59,695 nt of DNA from an uncultured Oxalobacter sp. (GCA_905202055.1 CAJKQK010000006.1:1-59695); one strand, 5' to 3'. Positions 8,568 through 17,695 are shown, numbered from the stretch's first letter. A program made the numbers and translations. The notes: generated by a model not told the origin, from the letters alone.

Positions 8568-8606
8568 GACCGACCTCTCAATTTTATTCGGGATGATTAC
8601 CATTTT

Positions 8607-9203
8607 ATGAGTTTACCACCATCAGACAGCAACAAGCACGGTGAGCCGTCAACGACCGGAGACGACAAACGGGCATTGCGTCGTTCACTTTTGACGTTAC
8701 GCAGTGAAATCAAACCGGACGAACGCAAGTATTTTGATCAGAAAATCAGCAGACAAGTTTCAAAATATCTGGAATCCTTTGCTTTTCCGTCACTTGGAGT
8801 TTATCTTCCAATCAGAAATGAACCCGAACTGGACGCCCTCTATGCCAGATTATCCGCAAAAATGACTTTGTCATTGCCGATTACGTCAGGAATAGAACAA
8901 CCATTGCAATTTGTCAGCTGGTCTCCCGGCGATGAACTGCTCGTCGGCGAATATGGCATAGCCGTGCCGAAAAAACAAAAGCCCGTACCCATGCCTGTCG
9001 CCCTGTTGATTCCCTGTGTGGGTTTTACGGAAAAACGTTTCCGTCTGGGATACGGCGGCGGTTTTTTTGACCGGACACTGGCACTTTATCCGGAAACACA
9101 TAAAATCGGAGTGGCTTATTCCTGTCTGGCGACAGCGTTCAATGCCGAGGAAAACGACATACCGCTCGATTGCATTATTACTGAACAGGGAATTGTGCTT
9201 TAA
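8607..9203 (+). CDS. 5-formyltetrahydrofolate cyclo-ligase
   Basis: The 198-residue enzyme converts 5-formyl-THF to 5,10-methenyl-THF using ATP, feeding the one-carbon pool. Recognisable elements are the N-terminal KRALRRSLLTLRSEI basic helix, VGVYLPIRNEPEL-like strand residues (LGVYLPIRNEPELDAL), LLIPCVGFTEKRFRLGYGGG (the nucleotide-binding G-Y-G-G-G-x-Y/F-D loop, here GYGGGFFDR) and the closing IPLDCIITEQG. Length is normal. It sits divergent to slt and 29 bp before waaC, a grouping without an evident functional link. Confidence 0.92.
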   Translation: MSLPPSDSNKHGEPSTTGDDKRALRRSLLTLRSEIKPDERKYFDQKISRQVSKYLESFAFPSLGVYLPIRNEPELDALYARLSAKMTLSLPITSGIEQPLQFVSWSPGDELLVGEYGIAVPKKQKPVPMPVALLIPCVGFTEKRFRLGYGGGFFDRTLALYPETHKIGVAYSCLATAFNAEENDIPLDCIITEQGIVL

Positions 9204-9232
9204 TTCACTTTTTACCAATTGTTGACGTGCTG

Positions 9233-10216
9233 ATGCGAATCCTTATTGTCCGGGTCTCTTCTCTTGGAGACGTTGTCCATAACATGCCGGTACTCGCCGA
9301 CATCCATCGCCATTATCCTGATGCCATCATCGACTGGGTCGTCGAGGAATCGTATGTGGGTCTGGTCAGGCTGAACAAACACGTCAACGAAGTCATTCCC
9401 TTCGCATTGCGCCGGTGGAAGAAAAACTTTTTTTCTTCTTCGGTCCGCAAAGAATTCAGTTTGTTTCTGAACCAGTTGAGAAGCCGGTCTTATGATTATG
9501 TTTTCGATACGCAGGGGCTGATCAAGACCGGTCTGGTCATGGGTTTTGCCAATGTCACCAAAAAAGGCAAAAAAATCGGACTGGCCCATAAAACGGACGG
9601 TTCCGGATATGAATCCTTGTCCCGCATTTTTCACGATAAAAGCATTTCGGTTGAAAAACACATCCATGTCGTCCAGCGTGGACGTGAAATTGTCGCCAAA
9701 GCCCTTGGTTATACCATCGATACCCCGCCGGACTTTGGCCTGAACGTACCGGATGAACATCCGGATTGGCTGCCATCCGAACCTTACGCGGTTTTTTTCC
9801 ATGGAACGTCACGTGATTCCAAAAAGTGGCCACGGCAAAACTGGATCGAGATCGGACAATTGCTGGAAAAATCGGGGTTTGGCATTCTTCTGCCGTGGGG
9901 CTCCGCACAGGAATTCGATGAAGCCACATCACTGGCCGCATCATTGCCTAACGCAAAAGTCCTGCCACGTCTTTCTATCACGGATGCCGCGTTGCTCACC
10001 GGAAAGGCCAGTTTTGTCGTGGGAGTCGATACCGGCCTGTCGCATCTGGCAGCGGCATATGACATACCGACCGTCCAGATCTATTGCAATATCCCCAGGT
10101 GGCGGACATGTGCTGACTGGTCTGGCAATATCGTCAGCCTCGGAGGGCCGGATGAAGTGCCCACACTGGCCGAAGTGAAAACAACGGTCGAAACGCTGCT
10201 TTCAAAAATCCAGTAA
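9233..10216 (+). CDS. waaC: LPS heptosyltransferase I (WaaC)
   Basis: The 327-residue GT-B glycosyltransferase of family GT9 transfers the first L-glycero-D-manno-heptose onto Kdo of the lipopolysaccharide inner core at the cytoplasmic face. Markers are the N-terminal MRILIVRVSSLGDVVHNMP, the VVEESYVGL segment, the HGTSRDSKKWPRQNW nucleotide-sugar loop, and the C-terminal VVGVDTGLSHLAAA motif. I chose ATG 9233 because it gives the canonical N terminus; a GTG two codons earlier is possible. The nearby SIS-domain gene keeps phosphoheptose isomerase residues, so heptose synthesis and transfer genes are close together. Confidence 0.93.
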   Translation: MRILIVRVSSLGDVVHNMPVLADIHRHYPDAIIDWVVEESYVGLVRLNKHVNEVIPFALRRWKKNFFSSSVRKEFSLFLNQLRSRSYDYVFDTQGLIKTGLVMGFANVTKKGKKIGLAHKTDGSGYESLSRIFHDKSISVEKHIHVVQRGREIVAKALGYTIDTPPDFGLNVPDEHPDWLPSEPYAVFFHGTSRDSKKWPRQNWIEIGQLLEKSGFGILLPWGSAQEFDEATSLAASLPNAKVLPRLSITDAALLTGKASFVVGVDTGLSHLAAAYDIPTVQIYCNIPRWRTCADWSGNIVSLGGPDEVPTLAEVKTTVETLLSKIQ

Positions 10217-10255
10217 AAAACTGCCGCAAGCTTATTGAATCCTTACGGCAGTTTT
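10217..10255. terminator. Bidirectional terminator, waaC / BON gene
   Basis: Arms AAAACTGCCG (10217-10226) and CGGCAGTTTT (10246-10255) form a perfect 10-bp stem, extended inside by AAG/CTT pairing. The A and T ends serve as U-tracts in either direction. It lies between convergent waaC and the BON lipoprotein gene. Confidence 0.8.
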
Positions 10256-10272
10256 GATCAGAAAGAGCTGGC

Positions 10273-10953
10273 TTACCGGGCGTATTGCGTCTTGTCAGTC
10301 GTAGCAGGTTTCGCCTGCCCGTTACCCGGAGCTGACAGTGTCGAAAGTTTTTGCAATTGTTCATCGCTGATATATTCAAAAACCTTGACCACTTTTTGTA
10401 CGCCGCTGACGCCACCGGCGACTTGTGCGGCACGATTGCCTTCACGTTCGGTAACGAGTCCCATCAGGTAAACCGTTCCACGCTCGGTTACTGTCTTCAA
10501 TGAGTTCGAAAAGAGATCCTTGGTGTCGACAAAGCTGGCGGACACTTTGCCTGTTATGAACGCATCGTTGGACCGTGACGTGAAACTGGAAGGCGCCAGT
10601 ATGGCGAGCTCGTTGACGACGGATTCCACATTGTCGATCCGGGAAATCGCATTTCCGACGGCCTGTTTCATCGCCTCATTCGGCACTTCCCCCGTCAGCA
10701 GGACCTTACGATTGAAACTGGTGACGCTGACGTGCCCCTTGTCCCCGACAATATTGGATGCCTGGCTTTCACCTTTCAGATTGATCACCTTGTCTTCTGT
10801 CTGGGCTCCCAGTGTACGCCGGTCGGTTGCCGCCATCGAACCGCTGACGGTCCCCCCCACCATCATGACCGGAACGCAGGCCGACAATGAGCACAACATT
10901 GCACCGCCCAGTACCAGCGCAGCCAGACGATATTTCCAGCCTTCTTTAATCAT
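10273..10953 (-). CDS. BON-domain outer-membrane lipoprotein (DolP/YraP-like)
   Basis: The 226-residue precursor has a signal peptide ending in the lipobox LSAC, with C26 as the lipidated residue. Two BON domains follow, roughly residues 60-130 and 140-205, the second marked by GLVTEREGNRAAQVAGGVSGV. BON proteins of this type (E. coli DolP) bind anionic lipids and keep the outer membrane intact. ATG 10953 has GGAGG 6 nt upstream. The start overlaps the SIS gene end by 8 bp. The order YraN - SIS protein - BON lipoprotein matches the E. coli yraN-diaA-yraP run. The last 20 residues are low-complexity and polar. Confidence 0.88.
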   Translation of the reverse strand: MIKEGWKYRLAALVLGGAMLCSLSACVPVMMVGGTVSGSMAATDRRTLGAQTEDKVINLKGESQASNIVGDKGHVSVTSFNRKVLLTGEVPNEAMKQAVGNAISRIDNVESVVNELAILAPSSFTSRSNDAFITGKVSASFVDTKDLFSNSLKTVTERGTVYLMGLVTEREGNRAAQVAGGVSGVQKVVKVFEYISDEQLQKLSTLSAPGNGQAKPATTDKTQYAR

Positions 10954-11542
10954 CGATATCCTCCCCGAATAATGCTGCATCGATCCCATCGCAAATGCAA
11001 TGAATCACAAGTAAATGGACTTCCTGAATCCGTGCCGTTCTGTCATGCGGGACACAAATATGCACGTCGTTTTCCGTCAACATCTGCCCAATCGCGCCAC
11101 CACCTTTTCCGGTCAGCGCGACCACACTCATTTCCCTGTCATGAGCGGCTTCGATCGCTGCGATGACATTGGCGGAATTTCCCGAAGTCGAAATAGCCAA
11201 CAACAAATCACCGGGCTGGCCAAAAGCCTGAACCTGTTTTGTGAAGACATCCCTGAAACTGTAATCGTTGCCGACCGCCGTCATAATCGACGAATCGGTC
11301 GTCAATGCCATAGCTGGCAAAGGGAGACGTTCCTTTTCGAACCTCCCGACCAGTTCCGCAGCAAAATGCTGGCAATCGGCAGCCGAACCGCCGTTACCGC
11401 ATGCCAGGATTTTATTTCCCTGCATCAGGACCGAAAACATCAGGTCGGCAGCGTTGCCGACCGGTTCCGCCATCACTTCTGCCGCCTGTTTTTTTAATTC
11501 GGCACTTTCAATAAAGTGCCCCAATATTCTCTGATTTCTCAT
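10946..11542 (-). CDS. gmhA: SIS-domain phosphoheptose isomerase (GmhA/DiaA family)
   Basis: The 198-residue SIS protein has sugar-phosphate-binding motifs CGNGGSAADCQHFAAEL and AISTSGNSANVIAAI. By position it corresponds to E. coli DiaA, the DnaA-binding regulator of replication initiation. It nevertheless retains E63 and H181, aligning with the E. coli GmhA catalytic residues E65 and H180, where DiaA has serine and asparagine. I therefore favour active sedoheptulose-7-phosphate isomerase, the first step of ADP-heptose synthesis, which suits the nearby waaC. A DnaA-related role, or both roles, remains possible. No clear Shine-Dalgarno site precedes the start. Confidence 0.8.
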   Translation of the reverse strand: MRNQRILGHFIESAELKKQAAEVMAEPVGNAADLMFSVLMQGNKILACGNGGSAADCQHFAAELVGRFEKERLPLPAMALTTDSSIMTAVGNDYSFRDVFTKQVQAFGQPGDLLLAISTSGNSANVIAAIEAAHDREMSVVALTGKGGGAIGQMLTENDVHICVPHDRTARIQEVHLLVIHCICDGIDAALFGEDIDD

Positions 11543-11562
11543 TTAATTTCTTGTAAAAGGTC

Positions 11563-11946
11563 CTATTGGGCTTCAATGACATTTTTCAGCCACTGACATC
11601 TGTCACCTTCTATCGCAATCACATCGAACCGGCAGGGTGGAACTTGCCTGTATTTCATCAGGAAATGCTTTGCCGTTTTGATCAGTCTGGATTGCTTGGC
11701 GTGCGAGACGCTCTGGGCCGCGCCGCCAAAATCCATATTCTTTCGCTTGCGGACCTCGACAAAGACAAGCTCGCTGCCATCAAGCATGATCAAATCGATT
11801 TCACCGAAACGACACCGGTAGTTCCGCTCGAGGAGATTCAATCCGCTCCCAAGCAAAAATTGTAACGCATCTTCTTCGGCCTGACTTCCAATACCTTGTT
11901 TATCCGGTGAAATTTTACAGGATGAAATCACTTGCCGCTCTTTCAT
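11563..11946 (-). CDS. YraN/UPF0102-family nuclease-fold protein
   Basis: The 127-residue protein has a restriction-endonuclease-like core: GxxAEExA near residues 20-27 (GSQAEEDALQFL), then E49/D51 in RCRFGEIDLIM and E64-x-R-K67 in VFVEVRKRK. This is the E/D...ExK metal-site arrangement of the family. The biological role of YraN proteins is not established. I chose ATG 11946 because it gives the family's usual length; a frame extending to 12063 would overlap rsmI on the other strand and lacks family-like sequence. The gene is 20 bp upstream of the SIS gene in the same direction. Confidence 0.85.
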   Translation of the reverse strand: MKERQVISSCKISPDKQGIGSQAEEDALQFLLGSGLNLLERNYRCRFGEIDLIMLDGSELVFVEVRKRKNMDFGGAAQSVSHAKQSRLIKTAKHFLMKYRQVPPCRFDVIAIEGDRCQWLKNVIEAQ

Positions 11947-12055
11947 TAACAAATCGATACAAACAACGGGATCATATTTTCCGCTTGTATTTAGCGAAGG
12001 GCTCGGGGAAAATCTGTCAATCGATAGCCAAAACGGTCTGAAAAAGGAGCCACCC

Positions 12056-12940
12056 TTGTCCATCCAACAGTTAATGGAATCTCTATCACATCAAAATGTT
12101 CCGACGTCAACATTATATGTGATCGCCACGCCTATCGGAAATATCGGTGACATCAGCCTGAGAGCCCTGCACATTCTTGGCATGGCCGATCTGGTGGCCT
12201 GCGAAGATACCCGCACCAGCAAGGCTCTTCTTTCCGTCTATGGCTTTTCTGCCGAATTGGTGAGCGCTCACAAACATAATGAAAGAGAGGCTGCCGGCTA
12301 CCTGATCGAACGCCTGAAACGGGGCGAACGTATTGCGCTCGTTTCCGATGCCGGGACTCCTGCCGTATCCGATCCGGGAGCCAGAATTGTCGATGCAGTC
12401 AGGGAAGCCGGCATGAATGTCGTCCCGGTTCCCGGCTCCTCAGCCGCCATCACGGCACTTTCAGCTTCCGGATTGCTTGACGAACATTTCCTGTTTTACG
12501 GTTTTTTACCGACAAAAAATGTCCAGCGCAATGATGTTCTGAAAACCCTGACTGAAACGCGTGCGACCCTTATTTTCTATGAAGCCCCACACCGGATTGA
12601 AGAAACCCTGAAAGCACTGGCCGATATTTTCGAACCCGCACGCAGGATCGTCATCGCACGCGAACTCACCAAGCTGTTCGAGGAAATCCATCGCTGTACA
12701 ATGGCCGAAGTGATGAGCTGGCTCAACAGTGATCCGAATCACAAAAAAGGAGAATTTGTGTTGCTGGTCGAGGGTGCTCCACCTGTTTCCGAAGACCTGA
12801 ATACCGAATCGCAACGCGTATTGTCCATACTGATGAAAGAATTGCCCGTCAGCGCCGCAGCCAGCCTTGCGGCAAAAATCACCGGCGACAAGAAAAACCG
12901 CCTTTATGAACTGGCTTTGCAGTTGAAAAAAAAGGAATGA
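12056..12940 (+). CDS. rsmI: 16S rRNA 2'-O-ribose C1402 methyltransferase
   Basis: The 294-residue SAM-dependent methyltransferase of the tetrapyrrole-methylase fold modifies C1402 in 16S rRNA at the decoding centre. Signature stretches are LYVIATPIGNIGDISLRAL, ACEDTRTSKALL, LVSDAGTPAVSDPG and VPGSSAAITALSASG. The start is a TTG with AAAGGAG ending 6 nt upstream; an ATG six codons later is a fallback. It is divergent from yraN, with the promoter region lying within or beside the yraN start. The stop overlaps an upstream open frame of the next gene, whose own start is 114 bp further on. Confidence 0.93.
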   Translation: MSIQQLMESLSHQNVPTSTLYVIATPIGNIGDISLRALHILGMADLVACEDTRTSKALLSVYGFSAELVSAHKHNEREAAGYLIERLKRGERIALVSDAGTPAVSDPGARIVDAVREAGMNVVPVPGSSAAITALSASGLLDEHFLFYGFLPTKNVQRNDVLKTLTETRATLIFYEAPHRIEETLKALADIFEPARRIVIARELTKLFEEIHRCTMAEVMSWLNSDPNHKKGEFVLLVEGAPPVSEDLNTESQRVLSILMKELPVSAAASLAAKITGDKKNRLYELALQLKKKE

Positions 12941-13053
12941 ATTCCTTGGTATTGCTCCATAATATAAACCTGCAAGCGACACCAATTGTCAAAGGCGACA
13001 TCCCGGATATATTTGAAAACCGGTTTTCGACAACCATTCGTAAGGAGACGGTT

Positions 13054-13836
13054 ATGCATTTCAGAGAGGCGGAACTCATTTATTTCAGTGCGACAGGCAC
13101 CACCCGAAAAGTTGTCGAAACTATAGGCAATACCATCTCCGGCAGCAAAAACAATCGCAACCTTCTTTTACAACCCTTTACGGAAGAAACCGTCGTTCCG
13201 TCAGAAAAAGTGGCAGTTGTTGCCATGCCGGTTTATAACGGAAGGCTGCCTGTCATATGCAGCCAGAATCTGGCGTATCTGAAAGGCAAAAACACACCCG
13301 CCATCGCTGTCGTCGTTTACGGGAACCGGGAATACGACGACGCATTGCTTGAACTGAAAAACCTGCTGGAAGCCAATGGTTTTTTTGTTGTCGGCGCGGG
13401 GGCATTCATCGCACGCCATTCCATCTTTCCTGAAGTCGCGACCGAACGTCCTGACGGCAATGACCTGAAAGCCATTGAAGAATTCACGAAACGCTGTCTT
13501 GAAAAACTGGAGACACTTTCTTCTTCTGCCGATCTGGCGCCACTCGATATCAAGGGAAACTTTCCATACAAGGAAGTCAAATCTGTCCCCATGAAGCCGT
13601 CGTCCGGGGACACTTGCAGTGTTTGTGGAACTTGCGCAGACATCTGTCCGGTAGAGGCGATTACCCTGACCGACGTCTCGACCTCAACCGATGAAAGCCT
13701 GTGTATGTCCTGTGGTGCCTGCATCTCGGTTTGCCCGGATAAATCCAGACAGTACCGTGGAGAGGACTATGAAAAATTCAAGAGCAAATTCATTGAACGG
13801 TTCAGCCAGCGGAAAGAACCGGAATTCTTCGTTTAA
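13054..13836 (+). CDS. Flavodoxin-ferredoxin fusion (EFR1-like)
   Basis: The 260-residue protein fuses a flavodoxin-like domain to a ferredoxin domain. The FMN phosphate loop is near the N terminus (YFSATGTTRKVV, residues 10-21). The C terminus carries two [4Fe-4S] motifs: C188/C191/C194/C198-P and C217/C220/C223/C227-P. This architecture is common in strict anaerobes and suggests an intracellular low-potential electron carrier or reductase; partners are unknown. ATG 13054 has AAGGAGA 8 nt upstream, and the frame upstream of it is not flavodoxin-like. It stands alone between rsmI and the convergent kup. Confidence 0.88.
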   Translation: MHFREAELIYFSATGTTRKVVETIGNTISGSKNNRNLLLQPFTEETVVPSEKVAVVAMPVYNGRLPVICSQNLAYLKGKNTPAIAVVVYGNREYDDALLELKNLLEANGFFVVGAGAFIARHSIFPEVATERPDGNDLKAIEEFTKRCLEKLETLSSSADLAPLDIKGNFPYKEVKSVPMKPSSGDTCSVCGTCADICPVEAITLTDVSTSTDESLCMSCGACISVCPDKSRQYRGEDYEKFKSKFIERFSQRKEPEFFV

Positions 13837-13852
13837 ATGCGGGGATAGCATC

Positions 13853-13884
13853 AAAAAAACCGGAACATACGCTCCGGTTTTTTG
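13853..13884. terminator. Bidirectional terminator, flavodoxin-ferredoxin / kup
   Basis: The stem AACCGGA with TCCGGTT closes an 8-nt loop and is flanked by A-runs on the left and T-runs on the right. It can therefore terminate both converging genes. It begins 17 bp after the ferredoxin-fusion stop. Confidence 0.8.
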
Positions 13885-13895
13885 TTTCAGATAGT

Positions 13896-15773
13896 TCAGA
13901 TTTCGACCCGGGCACCGAGCTCGATAACACGATTGGTCGGAATCTGGTAATAGTCTGCGGCACTGCGTGCATTGCGCGAAATCCAGATAAACAGGTGTTC
14001 GCGCCACTTGACCATCCCCGATTTGGGAGAGGGTATCAGCGTCTGCCTTGAAACGAAGAACGAGGTGGACATCATATCGAAACTGTAGCCATGTTCCTGA
14101 CAAAGTTCGAGCACTTTCGGAATGTCCGGCTCGTTTTTGAAGCCGTAATGAACGTCGATTTGATAACACTGATGGCTCAATTCCCTGATCTGTACACGCT
14201 CCCAACGGGGTACCCATGGCACTTCTTCCGTATGGATGGTCAGGAAAAAGACCCGTTCGTGCAAAACCTTGTTATGGGAAAGATTGTGCAGCAATGCCTG
14301 TGGGACACCGTCGTTCTCGCCACGCAGAAAAATAGCCGTTCCCTTGACGCGCTGTGGCGGGGAAAAGAATAGCGATTGCAAAAAAGAATCCAGTGGAATG
14401 GCATGGCGTTTCTGGCTCTCACCGACCAGTTTCCTGCCCCTTCGCCATGTCAGCATCAGGATATAAAGTGCGACACCGAGCGCCAGCGGGAACCAGCCAC
14501 CGCTCATGATCTTCAAGACATTGGAGGAAAAGAGGAAAATGTCAACAAAGAAAAAACCCGCAGAAATCAGCAGGCACGGGAAAAGTTTCCATTTCCAGTG
14601 ATAATGCATCACGAAAAACAGCAAAACAGTCGTAATCGTCATCGTACCGGTAACAGCAATACCGTATGCCCCTGCCAGATTGTCGGAAGAACCGAATCCG
14701 ATAATCGCCAGCAAAACCGCTATCATCTGGAGCCAGTTCACGGTCGGCATGTAGATCTGGCCGATTTCAGAAGCGGAAGTGTGGATGATTTTCATTCGGG
14801 GAAAGAGGCCCAGACCGATTGCCTGGCGGGTAATGGAAAAAGCGCCGGAAATAGTCGCCTGAGATGCGACCACAACCGCTATGGTTGAAATGAAAACCAG
14901 CGGATAAATACTCCATGAGCCGAGTTGCTGGAAAAACGGATTGGAAATGGCCGCCGGATTGGAAAGCAGCAACCCGCCCTGACCGAGATAATTCAGAGAA
15001 AGAGCAGGGAAAATAAGCATAAACCAGGCCCTGCGGATCGGGCCTGCTCCAAAATGCCCCATATCGGCATATAAAGCCTCGGCTCCGGTAAAAGCGAGAA
15101 CAATCGCGCCCAGCGCAACGAATGCGACTGTTGCATTATTGTGGACAAATACCCATGCATTGACCGGATTCAGGGCAACGAGAATCTGGGGCGATTCGAC
15201 TATATTGGCAACCCCCATCCCTGCGAGCGCGAGAAACCAGATAACCATGACCGGTCCGACAAACTTGCCTATACCGGCCGTCCCGGTCGATTGCACGGCA
15301 TAAAGCACGACCAGAATGGCTATGGCGATAGGAACAATATAGGGTTTGAAAAAAGGTGTGGCGACTTCCAGCCCTTCAGTTGCCGAAAGCACGGAAATGG
15401 CCGGCGTGATAACGCTGTCCCCATAAAAGAGCGCCGCCCCGAAAACCCCGAGCAACAACAGGGGCAAATGCCATTTCGACTTGTCAGGCAATGCCTTGTG
15501 TGCCAGAGCCAGGAGTGCCAGAATACCACCTTCACCCCGATTGTCCGCACGCAGCATCATATAGACATACTTGATACCGACGACAATGATCAATCCCCAG
15601 ATAATCAGGGAAATAATCCCGATAATATTCTCCGGAATCAGGGCAAGACCGTGCTCTTCAATGAAAACCGCTTTCATTGTATAAAGGGGGCTGGTCCCAA
15701 TATCGCCGTAAACGATCCCGATCGCGGCAATCGTCATTGCGGCCATACCATGTTTTTCCGGTTTTATCGCCAA
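13896..15773 (-). CDS. kup: Low-affinity potassium transporter Kup
   Basis: The 625-residue inner-membrane K+ transporter is normal in length. About 12 membrane helices are followed by a cytoplasmic domain of about 180 residues. The N terminus carries the family motif IGIVYGDIGTSPLYTMKAVF; GGEGGILALLALA and YGDSVITPAISVLSA follow. The start is a TTG with AGGA 6 nt upstream; an ATG nine codons later is the alternative. Kup is constitutive and low-affinity in known bacteria, complementing the high-affinity Kdp system at 39.8-47.9 kb. Its neighbours are unrelated. Confidence 0.95.
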   Translation of the reverse strand: MAIKPEKHGMAAMTIAAIGIVYGDIGTSPLYTMKAVFIEEHGLALIPENIIGIISLIIWGLIIVVGIKYVYMMLRADNRGEGGILALLALAHKALPDKSKWHLPLLLLGVFGAALFYGDSVITPAISVLSATEGLEVATPFFKPYIVPIAIAILVVLYAVQSTGTAGIGKFVGPVMVIWFLALAGMGVANIVESPQILVALNPVNAWVFVHNNATVAFVALGAIVLAFTGAEALYADMGHFGAGPIRRAWFMLIFPALSLNYLGQGGLLLSNPAAISNPFFQQLGSWSIYPLVFISTIAVVVASQATISGAFSITRQAIGLGLFPRMKIIHTSASEIGQIYMPTVNWLQMIAVLLAIIGFGSSDNLAGAYGIAVTGTMTITTVLLFFVMHYHWKWKLFPCLLISAGFFFVDIFLFSSNVLKIMSGGWFPLALGVALYILMLTWRRGRKLVGESQKRHAIPLDSFLQSLFFSPPQRVKGTAIFLRGENDGVPQALLHNLSHNKVLHERVFFLTIHTEEVPWVPRWERVQIRELSHQCYQIDVHYGFKNEPDIPKVLELCQEHGYSFDMMSTSFFVSRQTLIPSPKSGMVKWREHLFIWISRNARSAADYYQIPTNRVIELGARVEI

Positions 15774-15909
15774 TTCCGTTCCTGTTGCTTACTGTAACGT
15801 TCGCACGATAGGATAAAGTCGTTCGAAATGCAAATCAATGCACTGTATTTTTATTTAAATATACATGAATGTAGCCGATTTGCCGTAAAACAAGACTTCA
15901 TTATTATGT

Positions 15910-15938
15910 TTGCGCAAGTGACTGGCACATGATATTTT
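15910..15938 (+). promoter_or_regulatory. Candidate promoter of ettA
   Basis: TTGCGC (15910-15915) and TATTTT (15933-15938) are separated by 17 bp, a sigma-70-like arrangement about 60 bp before the ettA start. Match quality is moderate and the call is inference only. Confidence 0.35.
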
Positions 15939-16000
15939 TAAAGTTTTCCGGCTGAATGGAATTCAGTCCGGCATTATTCTTCCACCTTTTTTATTGCATC

Positions 16001-17668
16001 ATGGCTCAATACGTTTATACGATGAACCGTGTCGGCAAGATTGTGCCGCCGAAACGTCAGATTCTGAAAGATATTTCACTCTCTTTTTTCCCCGGCGCCA
16101 AAATCGGTGTGCTGGGTTTGAATGGTTCAGGCAAATCGACCCTCCTGAAGATCATGGCTGGTCTTGACCAGGAAATTATTGGCGAAGCCGTTCCGATGGC
16201 GGGCCTTAAAATCGGTTATCTGCCTCAGGAACCACAACTCGATCCCGAGCAAACCGTCAGGGAAGCAGTTGAAGGCGGACTCGGGGAAATAATCGAGGCA
16301 CAACAAAAACTGGACGCCGTCTATGCCGCCTATGCCGAACCCGATGCCGACTTCGACGCATTGGCCAGCGAACAGGCAAAACTGGAAGCGATTATCGCTG
16401 CCGCGGATGGAAGCAAAATCGAGCAACAAATGGAAATGGCGGCGGATGCATTGCGCCTGCCTCCGTGGGATGCAAAAATCAAAATTCTGTCCGGGGGTGA
16501 AAAACGCCGTGTCGCCCTCTGCCGGCTTCTCCTGTCACAACCGGACATGCTGCTTCTAGACGAACCGACCAACCATCTCGACGCCGAGTCCGTCGAATGG
16601 CTCGAACAATTCCTGCACCGTTTCCCCGGTACGGTCGTCGCCATCACTCATGACCGGTATTTCCTCGACAATGCCGCCGAATGGATTCTGGAACTCGACC
16701 GGGGACAGGGCATTCCATGGAAAGGCAACTACAGTTCATGGCTTGACCAGAAAAATATCCGGCTGAAACAGGAAGAACAAAAAGAATCGGCACGCCAGAA
16801 AACGATCGCCAAAGAACTGGAATGGGTCAGGCAAAACCCGAAAGGGCGTCAGGCCAAAAGCAAAGCCCGTCTTTCCCGCTTCAACGAACTCTCCGAATAC
16901 GAGTACCAGAAACGGAATGAAACACAGGAAATCTTCATTCCCGTGGCCGAAAGACTGGGCAATGACGTGATCGAATTCCGTCACGTCAGCAAGAGCTTCG
17001 GAGACCGCCTGTTGATCGACAATCTGAGCTTCATTATTCCTGCCGGTGCCATTGTCGGCGTCATCGGTCCGAACGGAGCCGGTAAATCGACATTCTTCAA
17101 AATGATCACGGGAGCCGAAAAACCGGATCAGGGAGAAATACTGATCGGCAAAACGGCGAAAATCTCGATGGTTGACCAGTCACGGGAAACGCTTGAAAAC
17201 GAAAAAACCGTTTTTGAAGACATCAGCAACGGTTCCGACCTGATTACGGTAGGACGGTTCGAAATGCCTGCCCGCGCCTATCTGGGGCGCTTCAATTTCA
17301 AGGGAAGCGACCAGCAAAAGAAAGTAGGGCATCTTTCCGGTGGTGAAAGAGGCCGACTGCATCTGGCCAAAACGCTTATGATGGGTGGAAATGTCCTGCT
17401 TCTGGACGAACCATCCAACGATCTGGATGTCGAAACATTGCGCGCGCTGGAAGACGCCCTGCTCGAGTTTGCAGGCAGTGTGATCGTGATTTCCCATGAC
17501 CGATGGTTCCTCGACCGTATCGCTACCCATATCATTGCTTTCGAAGGCGATTCACAGGTGACATTCTTCGAGGGAAACTATCAGGAGTATGAGGAAGACA
17601 AGAAAAAACGTCTGGGAGAAGAGGGCGCAAAACCGAAACGGATTCGTTACAAACCGGTGACGCGTTAA
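16001..17668 (+). CDS. ettA: Energy-dependent translational throttle EttA (ABC-F)
   Basis: This 555-residue ABC-F ATPase matches E. coli EttA exactly in length. It gates the first elongation cycle on the ribosome according to the ATP/ADP ratio. There are two ABC domains with Walker A GLNGSGKST and GPNGAGKST, signatures LSGGEKRRVAL and LSGGERGRLHL, and Walker B LLLDEPTNHLDAES. The P-site tRNA-interaction linker lies between them. The N terminus MAQYVYTMNRVGKIVPPKR is the family's, so I start at 16001 although no ribosome site is obvious. No membrane domain is present. It heads the long plus-strand run. Confidence 0.96.
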   Translation: MAQYVYTMNRVGKIVPPKRQILKDISLSFFPGAKIGVLGLNGSGKSTLLKIMAGLDQEIIGEAVPMAGLKIGYLPQEPQLDPEQTVREAVEGGLGEIIEAQQKLDAVYAAYAEPDADFDALASEQAKLEAIIAAADGSKIEQQMEMAADALRLPPWDAKIKILSGGEKRRVALCRLLLSQPDMLLLDEPTNHLDAESVEWLEQFLHRFPGTVVAITHDRYFLDNAAEWILELDRGQGIPWKGNYSSWLDQKNIRLKQEEQKESARQKTIAKELEWVRQNPKGRQAKSKARLSRFNELSEYEYQKRNETQEIFIPVAERLGNDVIEFRHVSKSFGDRLLIDNLSFIIPAGAIVGVIGPNGAGKSTFFKMITGAEKPDQGEILIGKTAKISMVDQSRETLENEKTVFEDISNGSDLITVGRFEMPARAYLGRFNFKGSDQQKKVGHLSGGERGRLHLAKTLMMGGNVLLLDEPSNDLDVETLRALEDALLEFAGSVIVISHDRWFLDRIATHIIAFEGDSQVTFFEGNYQEYEEDKKKRLGEEGAKPKRIRYKPVTR

Positions 17669-17695
17669 ATTTAAGCAACTGTCAATTGTAAAACT

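Noticed and set aside
12937..13053. N-terminal extension of the flavodoxin-ferredoxin protein
   Set aside because: The frame is open back to 12937, but the stretch is not flavodoxin-like and a strong AAGGAGA site marks ATG 13054.
15141..15797. 218-codon frame antisense to kup
   Set aside because: It is a very Asn/Asp/Arg-rich product opposite a conserved transporter. I treat it as a shadow frame.
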